A stretch of DNA of 64,000 bases from Incurvaria masculella. Its lineage: Eukaryota > Arthropoda > Insecta > Lepidoptera > Incurvariidae. The stretch lies in contig OX335651.1 of NCBI GenBank assembly GCA_946894095.1, forward strand, positions 4,114,501 to 4,178,500, read 5' to 3'. Each line of letters begins with the position of its first letter. The stretch's first letter is position 1. Made by a program: the position numbers and the translations under genes. The notes below the pieces were generated by a model that was not told the DNA's origin, did not search any database, and saw only the letters and a list, made by a program, of their open reading frames with translations. Positions 1 through 11,125 of the stretch are shown here, piece after piece.

Positions 1-95
1 TTCCTTCGGTAATGTGGTCTAATGGGATAATATCATAACGGTGGTTGTGTGATATTAGTGAACCATGTCAAGCTGCATAAAAAAAATATCACCCA
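1..95 (+). mobile_element. SINE 3' end, cut by the window edge
   Basis: The last part of the SINE body seen many times in this window: a TTCCTTCGGTAATGTGGT block, then ATCATAACGGTGGTTGTG, a decayed form of the ATTAGCCATCCATG block, and an A-rich tail (GCATAAAAAAA). The head lies outside the window. Assigned by similarity to the complete copies at 55021-55425 (minus) and 27121-27534 (plus). Confidence 0.7.
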
Positions 96-533
96 TTTTA
101 AGCTGTGACGATTTTCTATTCTAATTCAATGTATCAATAAATTAATAAAAAAGTGACATAAGACAGTGTTCTCATGTCAATTATTGCGTGCACATAATAA
201 AGTGGTCAAATATAATATTTAAGGAAATTATAAGAAAACATTGAGCATTAATATCAAAATGATTGCTAGCTAACGATACGTAACCAATTTTATTAAATAA
301 CTAGCAGCCCGTCCCGACTTTGCACGGGCATAATATAATTTAAAACAATATTATTTTAACACAATGATACACAAATATACCCTTTTTACGTACGCATATA
401 CCTACATTGTAATATTTGAAATAAAAAAAACTTAGACATAATTAAATTTTTTTGTGAACATAATTTTCAATTGAAAATCATAAAAACAATTTAAGTCACT
501 TATTTAATAGGATAACTAAATGTATAACATATA

Positions 534-560
534 TTGGTTGGGGAAAAAGTTTCTTCGCAT
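534..560 (+). repeat. mariner left terminal inverted repeat
   Basis: A 27-bp end starting TTGGTTGGGGAAAAAG. It matches the reverse complement of 1792-1818 at 24 of 27 positions. It is preceded by TA (532-533), the target dinucleotide of mariner elements. Confidence 0.9.
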
Positions 561-609
561 TTTTTAAGAAAATTCAAAACATTTTTTAATATGGTTTATT
601 TACATTTAA

Positions 610-1637
610 CTAAAGTATGTAGGTACCATTTTGTTCGATAACTTTTTGCCATCTTGTAGGTAGGGACATGATCCCATTGCTATAGAAATATTGGGACTTC
701 TGATCAATATACCGCGACAAGTGGTTTTGGCAGTCCTCTCGTGATGTTAACCTGACACTGCCTAAAGAATTCTGAAGAGACCTAAACAGGTGGAAATCTG
801 AAGGTGCAAGGTCAGGACTATACGGCGGATGCATTAACACCTCCCAGCCAAACTCTCTTAGTTTTTGCTGAGTGGCTAAAGATGTTTGAGGTCTAGCGTT
901 ATCATGATGAAAAACCACACCCCATCTGTTGATTAATTCCGGCCGCTTTCTCTCAACTTCTTGCTTTAATGTCATCAGTTGTTCGCAGTAGAGTTCAGAA
1001 TCGATGGTCCTGCCTGGTGGTAACAGCTCATAATGAATAATGCCCTTCCAATCCCACCACACACACAGCATCACCTTGTTGCGAGTTAACCCGGGTTTCG
1101 CCACAGTCTGTGAAGCTTGACCGGCCTTTGACCACGACCTTTTTCGCACGTTCTTGTCGTACGTGATCCACTTTTCATCACCAGTTATCAGCTTCTTCAA
1201 AAATGGTTCGGTTTCATTACGTCGTAATAAAGAATCTCACAAATGAGTACACGGTTCATTAGGTTTCTTTCAGTGAGCTCGTGAGGTACCCAAATATCGA
1301 GCTTTTTTGTGTACCCAGTTTTTTTCAAATGCGCCAAAACTGTTTTGTGGTCAATTCCTAGTTCTTCAGCTACGTCGTAACTACTGATATGCCGATCTTG
1401 CTCCACTTTTTCAAAAATGGCATCCATTTTATCCGTAATAGGGCGACCAGAGCGACGTGCATCTTTGACATCAAAATTTCCGGATTGAAAACGCTTAAAC
1501 CAAATTTGTGCTACTCTCACAGACACTGCACTAGGTCCATAAACATCGCAAATTTTTTTCGCGGCTTGCGTTGCATTTTTACCTTTTTTGTAGTAAAATT
1601 TTAAAATGTATCGAATTTCTTCATTAGATTCACTCAT
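610..1637 (-). pseudogene. mariner-family transposase, split by one frameshift
   Basis: Cut-and-paste DNA transposase that would act in the nucleus on the ends at 534-560 and 1792-1818. The N-terminal part (ATG at 1635-1637, read leftwards) has the paired helix-turn-helix region typical of mariner: a QIWFKRFQSGNF-like block, then RRSGRP, then the second HTH (VAEELGIDHKTVLAHL) and the linker WVPHELTERN. The C-terminal part carries TGDEKW (first Asp), HHDNARP (second Asp) and YSPDLAPSD (third Asp). There are 34 residues between the second and third Asp, giving the DD34D signature. The two parts are in different frames; a single missing base near 1222-1232, just after the LICEIL residues, explains it. 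Otherwise the product has the usual mariner length of about 340-350 residues and I see no internal stop. The copy cannot make a full protein as read, but it is young enough to keep all catalytic residues. The family call is secure; the subfamily is not assigned. Confidence 0.93.
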
Positions 1638-1791
1638 TTTGACAGTACGAAAAACAAATGAGAATCACACATTTTCCTAATTTGAATTTGGAATTATGTT
1701 CTTTAAAATTTAAACTTTCAATGATACCAAAACCAGCCAGATACAAATAGTATAGCCAAAGAGATTTTATTACAAGTTCATACATACTATA

Positions 1792-1818
1792 ATGCGAAAA
1801 GACTTTTTCCCCGACCAA
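1792..1818 (-). repeat. mariner right terminal inverted repeat
   Basis: The inverted partner of 534-560, ending CCCCGACCAA. The flank is AG rather than TA, so the right copy of the TA duplication is mutated or lost. The whole element is 1285 bp, normal for mariner. Confidence 0.9.
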
Positions 1819-2460
1819 AGGGGAAACGCACAGAGCATTTTAGGTACTATGGGCAGCTCGGCGGGCATGGAGGAAATTTTCTATTTAGTTTAGGATAGTA
1901 TTAGTTGTTAGTTTATTTTAGTAAATTGTTAGTTTGATTTTGTTTAGGGATTATGTTGTTTTTGTTCAAACCTTAATTTAGTTTAAGTATTTATATAGTG
2001 TATCAACTAAAATAAAGAAGCTATATTAATGGGTCTAGTTCTGCAAAGAACTTTTTGAATGCGTTTAGTTACAGGTTAGGTACAGACTAAACTAATTATC
2101 ATCAAGCGACAAAATAATATCAGCGACATTATTTTAAATTCCGCACACGACCGCTGCGTAGGGAGCCGACCGCGCGAATCCCTGAGTGGCGCCTACAAAC
2201 TCTAAAACGCATAACTAGCCGAGCGGAGTTTTTTCTAATTTTTAAACTCGTGATATCTTTCGAATGGAATGTCCGAATCGAATAATTCAAAAAGTAATCT
2301 AAAGGTATTGAAGCAGTCTTAAATTATAATTTATTTATTTAGAAAAGGATTAGTACCTAGGTACAAATAAAGAGCCCTTTTCTAGCGGCGGTATTTAAAT
2401 TTTTATTTCAAAATAAATGCACAATTCTTGTTATATAACTATAACAGTTAGATATATGCT

Positions 2461-2838
2461 TTTTTTTTATGTGTCTGGACATGGATGGCTAATACCACAC
2501 CTTCTGTCATGGTATTAGCCTAACACACCACATGGGAACTAGGTGCCACGCCAGGACCTTCCTTATATTGCACGGCTACATTGAACTGGATGGAAAACAC
2601 GGACAATTTTCATTGCCGCTTCGACCATAGGTTATCCAATGCGATGGTACCAACCCGGGCGGGATTTACCCTACCACCTAGTAAGTAAGGAAGGGGACCT
2701 ACAGTTTAACGTGGAATCCGAACCACGGCCAGCCTCTCTCAACAGTCGAATGGTCACCCATCCAAGACCCGGTCTGGGCGTTGCTTAACTTCGGAGAGCG
2801 ATCGCCGAAGTGTCGCGCCACCGGGCCACTGTCGCGAT
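2461..2838 (-). mobile_element. SINE with 5S rRNA-like head
   Basis: Reads on the minus strand from head (about 2838) to an A-rich tail (T run at 2461-2468). The head has a tRNA A-box-like stretch (GTGGCCCGGTGGCGCGAC) followed by a clear 5S-like block at 2752-2794: CCGAAGTTAAGCAACG, then CTTGGATGGGTGACC, which match the internal control region of 5S rRNA genes. The body (2480-2715) is the same as in the SINEs with a tRNA-like head, such as 55021-55425. Too diverged to be a 5S gene. Confidence 0.8.
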
Positions 2839-3159
2839 ATTTTTTGTACATAATGATGTGTTCTATATAATTGGAGTACATCAATTTATTCTATCGTGAA
2901 TCGTTTTCGCAGCGTACGCGATGTAAGGAACATTCTTGGTAATTTTTTTTGCACCTTGGGTTACGTTATCGGAGTTTTGGTAAGGATCCCTAATTTTTTT
3001 CAAAACAAAATATAGCCTATGTTACTAGGATATACTGTAGCTTTACAACGATGAATAATTTTTTCAAATCCGTCCAGTAGTTTCGGAGCCTATTCAATTC
3101 AATTAAACAAACAAAAAAACAAACCTTTCCTCTTTATATATTGGTATAGATGTTAAAGT

Positions 3160-4605
3160 AAATATTTTTTTCCTCTTATCTCAAAGTCAACCTTGTAATC
3201 TAATAAAAAATAATATTATAATATACAATTGTATTTATATTTAATATAATCATAATCATAATTTCATTATATATAATCGTATTTATTTTACCGAATGTAA
3301 TGCAACATTCTTTCTAAGAAGGAAAAAGTTCCAAACATCCAGACACACTAGCACACAGTACATATTTTACATGTTTTTAACATAATCTATATTTTCAGTC
3401 GACAATGTTTGTAAAACGCCCAATTTTTGTCAACGCGCATTGGCTACCCAACGATATTTTTTCCTCCAAATCCATCGATAGTCTTATCTCGATTTTTCTA
3501 TTCAAGTGCATGTTTGCCTTTATTTTAGCGGATTATATAGAGCGATGGATTTTCTCGTTTCACGCTGAAACTGAAAGCTTTTCCGGTCGGATCAAGTTTG
3601 TTTGACTGCTTCGGACGGCATCAGAAAATGTTCGCGAGTTCTTTTACCGCCATTCTGTTACACTCCTGCCTCGTGATTGTTTTAGTCATCTTTAAATTCG
3701 TTACATTTCGTTTGACTTTTAAGTTAATTACGAAAACGAAAAATTTACCACATTCTGGTGGAGTACACAAAACGACCTAAACTTAAAATCAACGGTAATG
3801 TATAATTGAACTCATCCTTTTTTATGGGCATTATGGAAGGTAGCTGAGTCAACTCCATGCTGCCAACTAAATCTGACGTGTTTAAACATTGGTTAACTAC
3901 GACGTCTCTCACTGCAATCGAGCCTACAAATATAATGTCAAAGACTTCATTTTTAGTAGTCATAAATTTGATGGTGAATCCCCAGGATCGAGTCAAGGAA
4001 CCGAGAATTTTATCAAATATAATATTTCTTATAAATCAACCTGATAGCAAGCATTCTTGCAATAATTGTCAGCTCCGATTTAAAAGTCAATTATTGGAGT
4101 CAATTACATAAATGTTAATTATCCAGAACCTGTTTTAAAATGTTAGGTATTTCATTTGTGTTTGTCGTAAATGAGTGAAAAACCTTTATTCGCTCGTGTT
4201 GTCGTAGAGATAAAACCATAAACGAATTTCAAAAATACCTATGGAGATTCCAGGCTGTAATTTAAATGTATCACCTAACAAATACGCATTAAATATTACG
4301 AGATATGAGAACGTTACATAATAACAGTTTGATTTTAAAATGATTACTGGATTATTCATTTTCCAAATTTTATCATCTTAATTTTTTTTAATTCGTGTAT
4401 TCATTTATTTTCCTGCATTAATGTTGACAAATAGTCTTGGACAATAATTGTGTTAATTTAGAAGACACAGTTCGTATGAAAAAAATGTCGCCTGTTGTCA
4501 TTTTAAATTATTGTTTTACTTACAGCTGCATCATAATTTGCACTTAATACGAAGAATATGATGATTTCCAAAGAAACTGAATGACTCCAAATTCGTTTGA
4601 ATTAT
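3160..4605. other. No gene seen
   Basis: AT-rich sequence. Short open frames near 3405-3780 and 3745-4111 have no recognisable domain. The stretch near 3870-3915 (TGACGTGTTTAAACATTG) resembles 6430-6450, so part of this may be an old repeat. Nothing else supported. Confidence 0.5.
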
Positions 4606-5078
4606 TTAAAACGACTAGTCAACTACTCGCGCTATACAAATTTACCTTTAAGCAAATGTAATAATATTTAATTAAACGCCTCATTAAGTCCAAATAAAAC
4701 TCCAGACTGATAATGAATTGTTAATATTTTTGGATTCCATCTTTATTTGAATAATAATAATAATAAAAAAGTAGATTTTTCACATTATACATTTGAAAGT
4801 AAGATGATCTCTAGATATAAGTGGAAACATTATAAATGAATCCACAAATAATTTCATTTGGTTTGCGATTTCTACATTTATTAAAACAAGTTCTGAAGTA
4901 GACACCGTTTCTACAATTTATTTTGTATGGAAAAGGGAAACATACATTAACGAAAATAGGTTGATCTCTAGACAAGAAATCATATAACGTAATCATTAAA
5001 TTTCTAATCTTCAGACTTAGCTAGTTTATTTGGGGTGACTCGTCAAACTTTGCGATTTGGCTAGCACCAGGGCCTTAA
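4606..5078 (+). mobile_element. TTAA family 3 non-autonomous element, copy 1
   Basis: About 465 bp between TTAA at 4606-4609 and TTAA at 5075-5078. It aligns end to end with 53742-54221 (for example CTCCAGACTGATAATG, GGAAACATACATTAACGAAA, CTTTGCGATTTGGCTAG). The right terminus, read inward, is GGCCCTGGTGCTAGCC; the left terminus is decayed. No coding frame. Looks like a MITE that used TTAA target sites. Confidence 0.75.
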
Positions 5079-5902
5079 CAAACTGAAAGCAATCAGCTGC
5101 TAAGAAGAACTTAAGCCGCTCGTTATGACGGATACCACGGTTAATTTACTCACCGGGTGAACAGGCAAGTTAGTAATTAAATTTGGCGTTATGATGCATT
5201 TCGTACCATAATAACTGGTAAATGTTCGTTGACTTTGCCGAACAACCCGTCGTTTGTCAGCAATCAACTAAACGCCGGACAATGACTTGCTTAAAACAAG
5301 GCTCAGGAAATTTCCATAGTGCGCCTTATGCATGGAAAATACCAGTGCTTATTACTTTCTGCACATAAACATAAAAAAAAACTACGATCATATCATGTTG
5401 AATGTACACAATTTTAAATTCCTTTGATGTGGAAACGAAGAGCGGTTCTCAATACAAATTATTTTTAAGTCAATGACGCTTTCTGTTCGGATATTTTAAA
5501 CAAGATTTGTTTTTTTTAAGATCAGAATAAGATATAAATTTTTAGACATTGTCTTAAGGAATAACTCAAAAATGTTTTTAAAAACCGACGATATTTCACA
5601 TTCTGAGTCATTGCCAAAAATTCTAATTTTATGTTTTTGGTCGCATCAGCCGCCACCCCCGCCGTAATATGCTAATGGCCCTCCACTCACCGCAAGGGAT
5701 GGCACCACATCAGATGGATCAACGTATGTGGGTCAGTGCGAACCGGAGACCTATCAGAATATTGCCCCGAGGGAAATGAGCAAACAGGAACGATGTCCTG
5801 ACCGAATTGATGAGCCTCTATCGGCCGGCGTGACGAGTTTCTATTATTGATGCGCGTTACACACCTAGTATTGTTCGTGTGAAATTTGTACGTATACAAT
5901 TT
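5079..5902. other. No gene seen
   Basis: Unique-looking sequence. The part at 5090-5340 is less AT-rich than its surroundings and holds no frame or repeat I recognise. The minus-strand frame at 5687-5905 (72 codons) has no recognised domain. Confidence 0.4.
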
Positions 5903-6130
5903 CAAATCAAATCAAATCAAATCGTTTATTCAGCGCATAACAACAATACACATAAAAACAACAATAAACAAGACATAATAAAAAAGAGAAACTTATAATA
6001 TAAAAACATGCATAAATATGTTTAAAATGGTTATATATTCGTAAGTGCTGCGCTAAATAGGTATGCACTCAGCCGGTACGCAGCTCGAGCTGCTAAGCTG
6101 TTTTTCAGTGTACCCCTTTCAAAGTCCCTT
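5903..6130 (-). mobile_element. LINE 3' end (probable), minus strand
   Basis: On the minus strand this ends with AATAAACGATTTGATTTGATTTG, that is an AATAAA signal followed by a (GATTT)n tail. That is the style of non-LTR retrotransposon 3' ends, and the intact LINE here likewise ends AATAAACATTTCATTTC. No protein fragment is visible, so the call rests on the tail only. Confidence 0.45.
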
Positions 6131-6233
6131 AAAAACAAATAGTAAAATTAAATCAGGCGCCTATGGACAAGGCACATTAATTTGAATGATTAATACTGAT
6201 GGGTGATGCATTTTAATCTTTGGCGTGGGTTGA

Positions 6234-6752
6234 TAGGATAATGAGGTGATTATATTCCATACAATGGCTCGTGCTAATTTCCTCAGTCAAATTTAAGAAA
6301 TATTTTCCTGATATTTTGCACATTAAGGGCCGAGTGCACGAAAGGACAAAACTTTCAAATCAACGTCATCGTCTGATTGAACACGTCGCTTTGTATGTAC
6401 GGTATGAAACTCCATGCGGTTCACTAAAAGTGACGTGTTTAAACATTGATTAACTCAGCTGTCTCTTCGTGCAAACGGGGCTAAGTGAACCAACTGAGAG
6501 GTACGTCTGCACGTTTTTGTTATTTTAGATGAATTATCTTATATCCGTGATATAAGCATTTAACAATTGGTATGCAAAAACCAAAGGCGTATATAATGGA
6601 TACAAGTTAAGTTATCAAATAAACTAAAACGTACAAGATATAGCTTTCAGATGATTTATAAAATGTGCAATTTATCAGAAACACATTTCTTAATTTTACT
6701 GAGGAAACAGCCACGAGCCATTGCATGGAACTTGGTCACCTCGTTATCCTCT
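6234..6752. mobile_element. Inverted-repeat MITE, CAATGGCTCGTG family, copy 1
   Basis: Long imperfect terminal inverted repeats. The left reads GGATAATGAGGTGATTA, then ATTCCATACAATGGCTCGTG and TTTCCTCAGTCAAATT. The right is the reverse complement of the same order (ACTGAGGAAACAG, CACGAGCCATTGCATGGAA, CACCTCGTTATCC). The sister copy is 35968-36273. No coding capacity. Confidence 0.75.
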
Positions 6753-6753
6753 T

Positions 6754-6985
6754 AGGGCCTTTTTCACCTACTGCTGATTAGCTTAATCGACACATATTAA
6801 GGGCCTTTCCTAGCAGCTTGCTATCAATACCAGTACAAATAAATCAGCACTTATGTAATAAAGGCCCATTAAGTGTCGATTAAAATAAGCCAGCACTTCG
6901 AGAAAACCAGGATTAATATCGTACAAAAGTGTTATTTAAAATAAATCAGCATTGGTGAAAACCAGGCTTAATATCGTAAACAAAT
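6754..6985. mobile_element. MITE, GCTGATTAGCTTAATCGACAC family, copy 1
   Basis: The left end is GGCCTTTTTCACC with CTGATTAGCTTAATCGACAC. The matching inverted motifs are AAGTGTCGATTAAAATAAGCCAGCAC near 6875 and CAGCATTGGTGAAAACCAGGC near 6950. It abuts the previous MITE. The copy at 11262-11428 has the same ends. Confidence 0.6.
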
Positions 6986-7328
6986 CATCTGACATTCGTT
7001 CCCCATGCCAATCATTTCCTGAATGTAACGCCTTTAGTCTCTCGTTCGATAGACAGAGTCTGCGCCTCATCGTTACTTCAGAGTTCTGAACCCAAGTAAG
7101 AATCTGAGACTAATTACCAAGCGGTAATCCGGATTGGCACTAATACATTGAATCAAAATACTAAAACGGAATCGAAAAAGGGTCAACGTGATCCGTCCAA
7201 TTCAATGTAGCCGTACTACTGAGAAACTGCTGGTTTTAAACTAGTTAGTAAAATAATGTTTATTGAATTAAATGCCTCACCGAATGTTAATATTAATATT
7301 TATTATTTTATTATAAAAATAAGTTAAT

Positions 7329-7515
7329 ATCAACCCAACATACCGCATGGCAACTAGGTGCCATACCAGGACTTTCCTTATATTGTACAGCTACATTGAA
7401 CACGGCGCTTCAATCATAGTTGGTTCAATCCGATGGTACTAACCCGACGGAATGAACTGTATACTAATTATTAGTAATGAAGGTGGACTACAGTTTTATG
7501 TGGACTTAGGTCACT
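7329..7515 (-). mobile_element. SINE body fragment
   Basis: Matches the SINE body in the same order as 2520-2720: CGCATGGCAACTAGGTGCCA, GGACTTTCCTTATATTG, CGATGGTACTAACCC and CTACAGTTTTATGTGGA. Both ends are lost and about 40 bp are missing in the middle. Confidence 0.7.
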
Positions 7516-7591
7516 TAGCTTCAGGTCACTTATCATCATGATATATATCTAGGATATTATCCTTCCAAGTCAAGTTATACATATAAACATA

Positions 7592-7828
7592 GCCCGGGTT
7601 GGCACCATCGCATTGGATGATAAGATGGTCGAAGCGGCAATGAAAAATTGTCCGTGTTTTCCTTCCAGTTCAATGTAGCTGTGCTCATACAGGGAAGGTC
7701 CTTGCATGGCACCTTATTTCTTTCGGGAATTCGGTGTATTGGGCTAATATCATAACGCTAGTTTTGTGGTATTAGCCATATACCTCAGGTTGCATTAAAA
7801 AAATAAAGTAAAAAAGTAAAAAAGTAAA
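7592..7828 (+). mobile_element. SINE, 5'-truncated, with AAGTA-repeat tail
   Basis: Body in sense orientation: CCCGGGTTGGCACCATCGCA, GATGGTCGAAGCGGCAATG, GGTATTAGCCATATACC. The 3' end is an A-rich simple repeat (AAAGTAAAAAAGTAAAAAAG). The pol III head is missing, typical of truncated retroposition. Confidence 0.8.
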
Positions 7829-8167
7829 AGCATGCTTAAATGCGAGTGACAAGAGAAGACATATTTTTTATTTTATTTATTTTACGATCGTCATCACCAG
7901 GTAATCTAGGTCCAACATTGAACATGAATACAGGGACCACGTATCCTAAACCGTCACTCAGGCCGCTGATCCATTGTCACTAATGAGTTGTGTCATTTGT
8001 TGAATTAATTTGAATTCTAGATAGTCACTCTCCAATAGCGATGCTGGGCGTGACTAATGAAAGTCTTTGTCGAATCCGGTGAGTTTATAATGGCTGTGAC
8101 GTGCGATATATCCGGGATGGTCGGTTATTAATCTGATACTGTAACAGATGTGGCATTGTTTCAGCAA
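7829..8167. other. No gene seen
   Basis: No reading frame of note and no repeat recognised between two SINEs. Confidence 0.4.
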
Positions 8168-8788
8168 TCGAGCTCTCAGGGGGGCGGGGCCTTTATTCTC
8201 ATACCAGAGGTAAAAGGTTCAATACCTGCCCTTTCATGAACCATTATTTCTCTTTCTGAGTTAGATAAGTGCATTTCGATACGAATCCGAGCGGTTCAAT
8301 GGCTCAAGCCCATGTAAAACTGCAGGGGTCCATTCAGAGCAAGAGTGAGTTCGAATTCGTCACTAAATATCAACTCACTTTTTTAAATAGTTAATGTTTC
8401 TACACTTCTTGAATATCATTACAGTTAGGTAAAAATCTGGTCTGTCTCGTAAATACGTTAGAAGTATAAATAACGGTTCCGGTATTTAAATAATAATATA
8501 TTTCCCAGCTATTTTTAGGTTAACTCACTCCCGAACTCGAACTCACTCTTGCTCTGAATGGACTCCCAGGTCCCTTCCCCTACTAGGTGGTAGGGTTAAG
8601 CTCGGTCCGTTTGTACTACGCTGATGAAAGATGGTCGAAGCGGCAATGAAAATGTTTTCGTTTTTACTTTCAGTTCAATGCAGCCGGGCGCGTGAATGGA
8701 GGGTCTTAACATGTCACCTAATTACTACCTGAATGAGGTGTGTTAGGCTCATATGATGGTTGGTTGTGGTATTAGCCATCCATAACAG
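8168..8788 (+). mobile_element. SINE with tRNA-like head, interrupted by a MITE
   Basis: The head shows an A-box-like stretch near 8170-8195 and a B-box-like GGTTCAATACC at 8217-8227. Then comes the usual head-body link (TCTTTCTGAGTTAGATAAGT, GTAAAACTGCAGG). The body resumes after the MITE at 8570 (GTCCCTTCCCC, CTACTAGGTGG, GATGGTCGAAGCGGCAATG) and ends with GGTATTAGCCATCC at about 8780. Confidence 0.8.
8326..8566. mobile_element. MITE of 241 bp nested in a SINE
   Basis: Terminal inverted repeats of about 28 bp: left GGGTCCATTCAGAGCAAGAG then TGAGTTCGAA, right TTCGAACTCAC then TCTTGCTCTGAATGGACTCC. CAG on both sides (8323-8325 and 8567-8569) fits a 3-bp target duplication. The SINE reads across when the insert is removed. 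A 3-bp duplication and a GG(G) end suggest a PIF/Harbinger-type mover, but that is tentative. Confidence 0.85.
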
Positions 8789-9810
8789 CAATCAATCTGC
8801 TCGGAATGCTCCTAAGTAGCCAGACTCGAATCTGCCCTTCCAAGATAATCTCTTGTAGTTCCTGCAGCTCTTCAACTGAAAGGTAGTCATTGACAGATGT
8901 CACAGACTCATATTGCGTGTAACACATAATATGCCACCAAACCAAATTTCAGTAACGAACTTTCCGTAACTAAATATTGCGTCACTATTCTATCCCTCTG
9001 TAACAGTGATGTGTCAGTATTTTCTCTTCAATGAATCTGGTGCGTTAGCCCCGATAGAACCAGTGCCGCAGTGACGTCTATTGAGTGTCCATTCTCTGCC
9101 CGCGCTATACGATCGGCGCTTGGTGACGAGAGCGCGGATGCTCCCTTCGAGATGTGACACTTGACGAGTGGACAAAGCCGAGATGCGCGGATCTCGCCGT
9201 TTCCGCACGCTGGAATGATATCGGAATGAGACGGGCACAGAGACTACGCCAACACAGTCAAAGTCATGCATTAAACGCATGAAGGTGAGATAGGTTTGTA
9301 AATCAGTGGATGTATGGTGGGATGGGTATGCATGTTAAAGGCAAATGAAAATATATTAATTGCGAGGTAAATTAAATATATCTCCACGGAAAATTATGAC
9401 TTTGATAAGTGAGCCCTAGCAGAAACTTAGAAAAACGCGCTAATTCACTGAATAACGCCCTCCAATCTCTAAAACCATCTTCCGTTCATAATTAACACAG
9501 TATAAAGAAACAAGTTTCCAGAGCTGGAAGGAGTAATTCTGTACACTAAAATAAACATATTTTGTTCTCCGACTTTTATTTCGAAACCACATCTTCCATT
9601 CACCCCTCACGTTTTTGTGTTTGGTCAATCAACAAAAATGTATGGGAAGGTTCTAAGATGTTCCTTTTCGTCTACGCAATTACCCCCTTTGGGCTTTGAC
9701 TAACTGTTTCTACATACCGATCTTAAATGAAATTAAATGAAATGCTTTATATAGACCAAACAAGAAACGGCGTAGTTCATTTTAGCGTAGCCGCGTACAA
9801 AAAGATATAA
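8789..9810. other. No gene seen; less AT-rich patch at 9040-9240
   Basis: No recognised protein or repeat. The patch at 9040-9240 has many CpGs (CGCGGATGC, GCGCGGATCTCGCCG) and could be host regulatory DNA or an old element. The minus-strand 88-codon frame over it has no recognised domain. Confidence 0.35.
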
Positions 9811-9841
9811 TAACCTAACCTAACCTAACCTAACCTAACCT
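9811..9841. repeat. Interstitial telomere-type repeat (CCTAA)6
   Basis: Six uninterrupted TAACC units, which is TTAGG on the other strand, the standard insect telomere repeat. Too short to be a chromosome end. It could be a repair scar or an ordinary microsatellite. Confidence 0.85.
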
Positions 9842-9944
9842 CAGATAAAAGAAAAATAAGATATGGCCACTATTACTTATTCTGTGATATGGCATCCATA
9901 GCGCGCCTACTATGAGTCCTATTTTCCGAAACTAACAACCCCAT

Positions 9945-10494
9945 TTAAGGTGGCCCAACCCGCTCATCTCCCCATACAAAAGGGGAAAGAAGACCACGCC
10001 CATATTTCTTGTCAAAGATCCAAAATTTTGCTCAAAATAGCTTTATTTGATCGAACTAGATGTCTGATGACCATTGGCATTGTAAAATTGTGTTTGGTTT
10101 CTAAGTTATAAGGTCCGAAAGTTCGAATTTTTCGCGCGTTATATACAATAACTTTGGAGGTGGATTACGCAATGATAAAGTAAGAACATCTTAAAAAGAT
10201 TAGTCATCAGACATACCTTATTTAATCAAGATTTATAATCTATTTGGTTTTTGTTAGATTTTTGACTACAGCGGTCGTGGTTTACTTTTAGCTATAAGTC
10301 GTTTTGAAATAAAAAATTTTGTAAACCTTACCAAATCATACACTATGCACATTGTCTTTTTTGTTAACATGTTGCATCTTCCTCATCACGGAGCCTGTCT
10401 TATTATTTGAAACAGAGAAGGTCCCAGAGCGTAACAGCACGGTTTTGTACCGTGCCCGCGAATGAGTTAGGCCCGCCGGGTTGGGCCACCTTAA
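9945..10494 (-). mobile_element. TTAA family 1 MITE, copy A
   Basis: A 542-bp element (9949-10490) flanked by TTAA (9945-9948, 10491-10494). The ends are inverted repeats of about 14 bp, GGTGGCCCAACCCG and its complement. The interior matches the other copies (GATGTCTGATGACCATTGGC, GGTGGATTACGCAATGAT, GCACGGTTTTGTACCGTG). No coding frame. Orientation is defined so that plus copies start GGTGGCCCAACCCGGCGGG; this one is reversed. Confidence 0.93.
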
Positions 10495-11001
10495 CAGTAC
10501 ATGCCACAAGCAAACATAGTCGCAGAACGTATTGGCGTATTGGCGAACGTATTTCTGAGGTTAATTCGCGCGCGGAGGCGACGTTTGGACTGTGTGTCAG
10601 ATGACCGCGCGGCCGGCGTGATTATGTGCACAACTTCTCAATTCGGCGCAAAACGACCAAATGACATTTCTCACCCTTCTCTTCTGTGGGACAAACAATG
10701 GCCCAGGCTATTGTGAGGGCCCGTCTTTGTATCACAAATCGCTTTATATGTCGACCGTACAGAGGCAGCAGCGAGCTATAGTCGGTAGTGGCGGAAATGT
10801 TGGCTCTGACGTTATCTTCGGAAAGCGTTGACACGGAGCGCGACAGCTGCACGTGGGCGGCCGTCCTCGATTGTTAGGGTAGTGGCATAGAATAATGGTA
10901 GTGGGCCAGTCGACACTGGGATATCATACTGGAATTCATATCAGCGTTCGCGATTCTATAATGTTCTTTAGTCCATATTCATTAAACATACACGGAAACT
11001 G
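10495..11001. other. No gene seen; CpG-rich
   Basis: Relatively GC-rich (10560-10620 and 10780-10870 hold several CGCG motifs). The overlapping short frames on both strands have no recognised domain and no consistent signal of coding. Confidence 0.4.
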
Positions 11002-11098
11002 TAGGCCTATTCTTGGAATTCCGTGCTCAGGAATCAGGAAAAAGTTTAAAGCGGAATTCTCGATTGAAGGATTCCTGAGCACGAAATAGGGTTCCTGT
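11002..11098. mobile_element. Hairpin MITE, AGGCCTATTCCTGGAATTCC family, short copy
   Basis: Left arm TAGGCCTATTCTTGGAATTC with CGTGCTCAGGAATC; right arm GATTCCTGAGCACG after a 30-bp loop region. The same family is at 15593, 15975, 16347, 26385 and 44459. Confidence 0.75.
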
Positions 11099-11125
11099 AC
11101 TTGGTTTTTTTCATTTTGTAGTCCT

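Larger units (their letters stand above)
302..3151. repeat. Possible dispersed repeat split by a mariner and a SINE
   Basis: The left end (302-335, CTAGCAGCCCGTCCCGAC then GCACGGG) and the right end (about 2990-3151, with GTCCAGTAGTTTCGGAGCC, an AACAAACAAA run and CCTCTTTATATATTGGTATAGAT) look like the two ends of one old insect dispersed repeat. If so, mariner (534-1818) and a SINE (2461-2838) landed inside it. The ends are recognised from general knowledge of such repeats; that they belong to one insertion is inference. The 1819-2460 stretch holds no recognised gene. Confidence 0.4.

Noticed and set aside
2752..2794. 5S rRNA gene
   Set aside because: Only the internal control-region similarity is present, and it continues into a SINE body. 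It is a SINE head.
9014..9280. 88-codon minus-strand frame in a GC-richer patch
   Set aside because: No domain and no supporting splice or repeat context.
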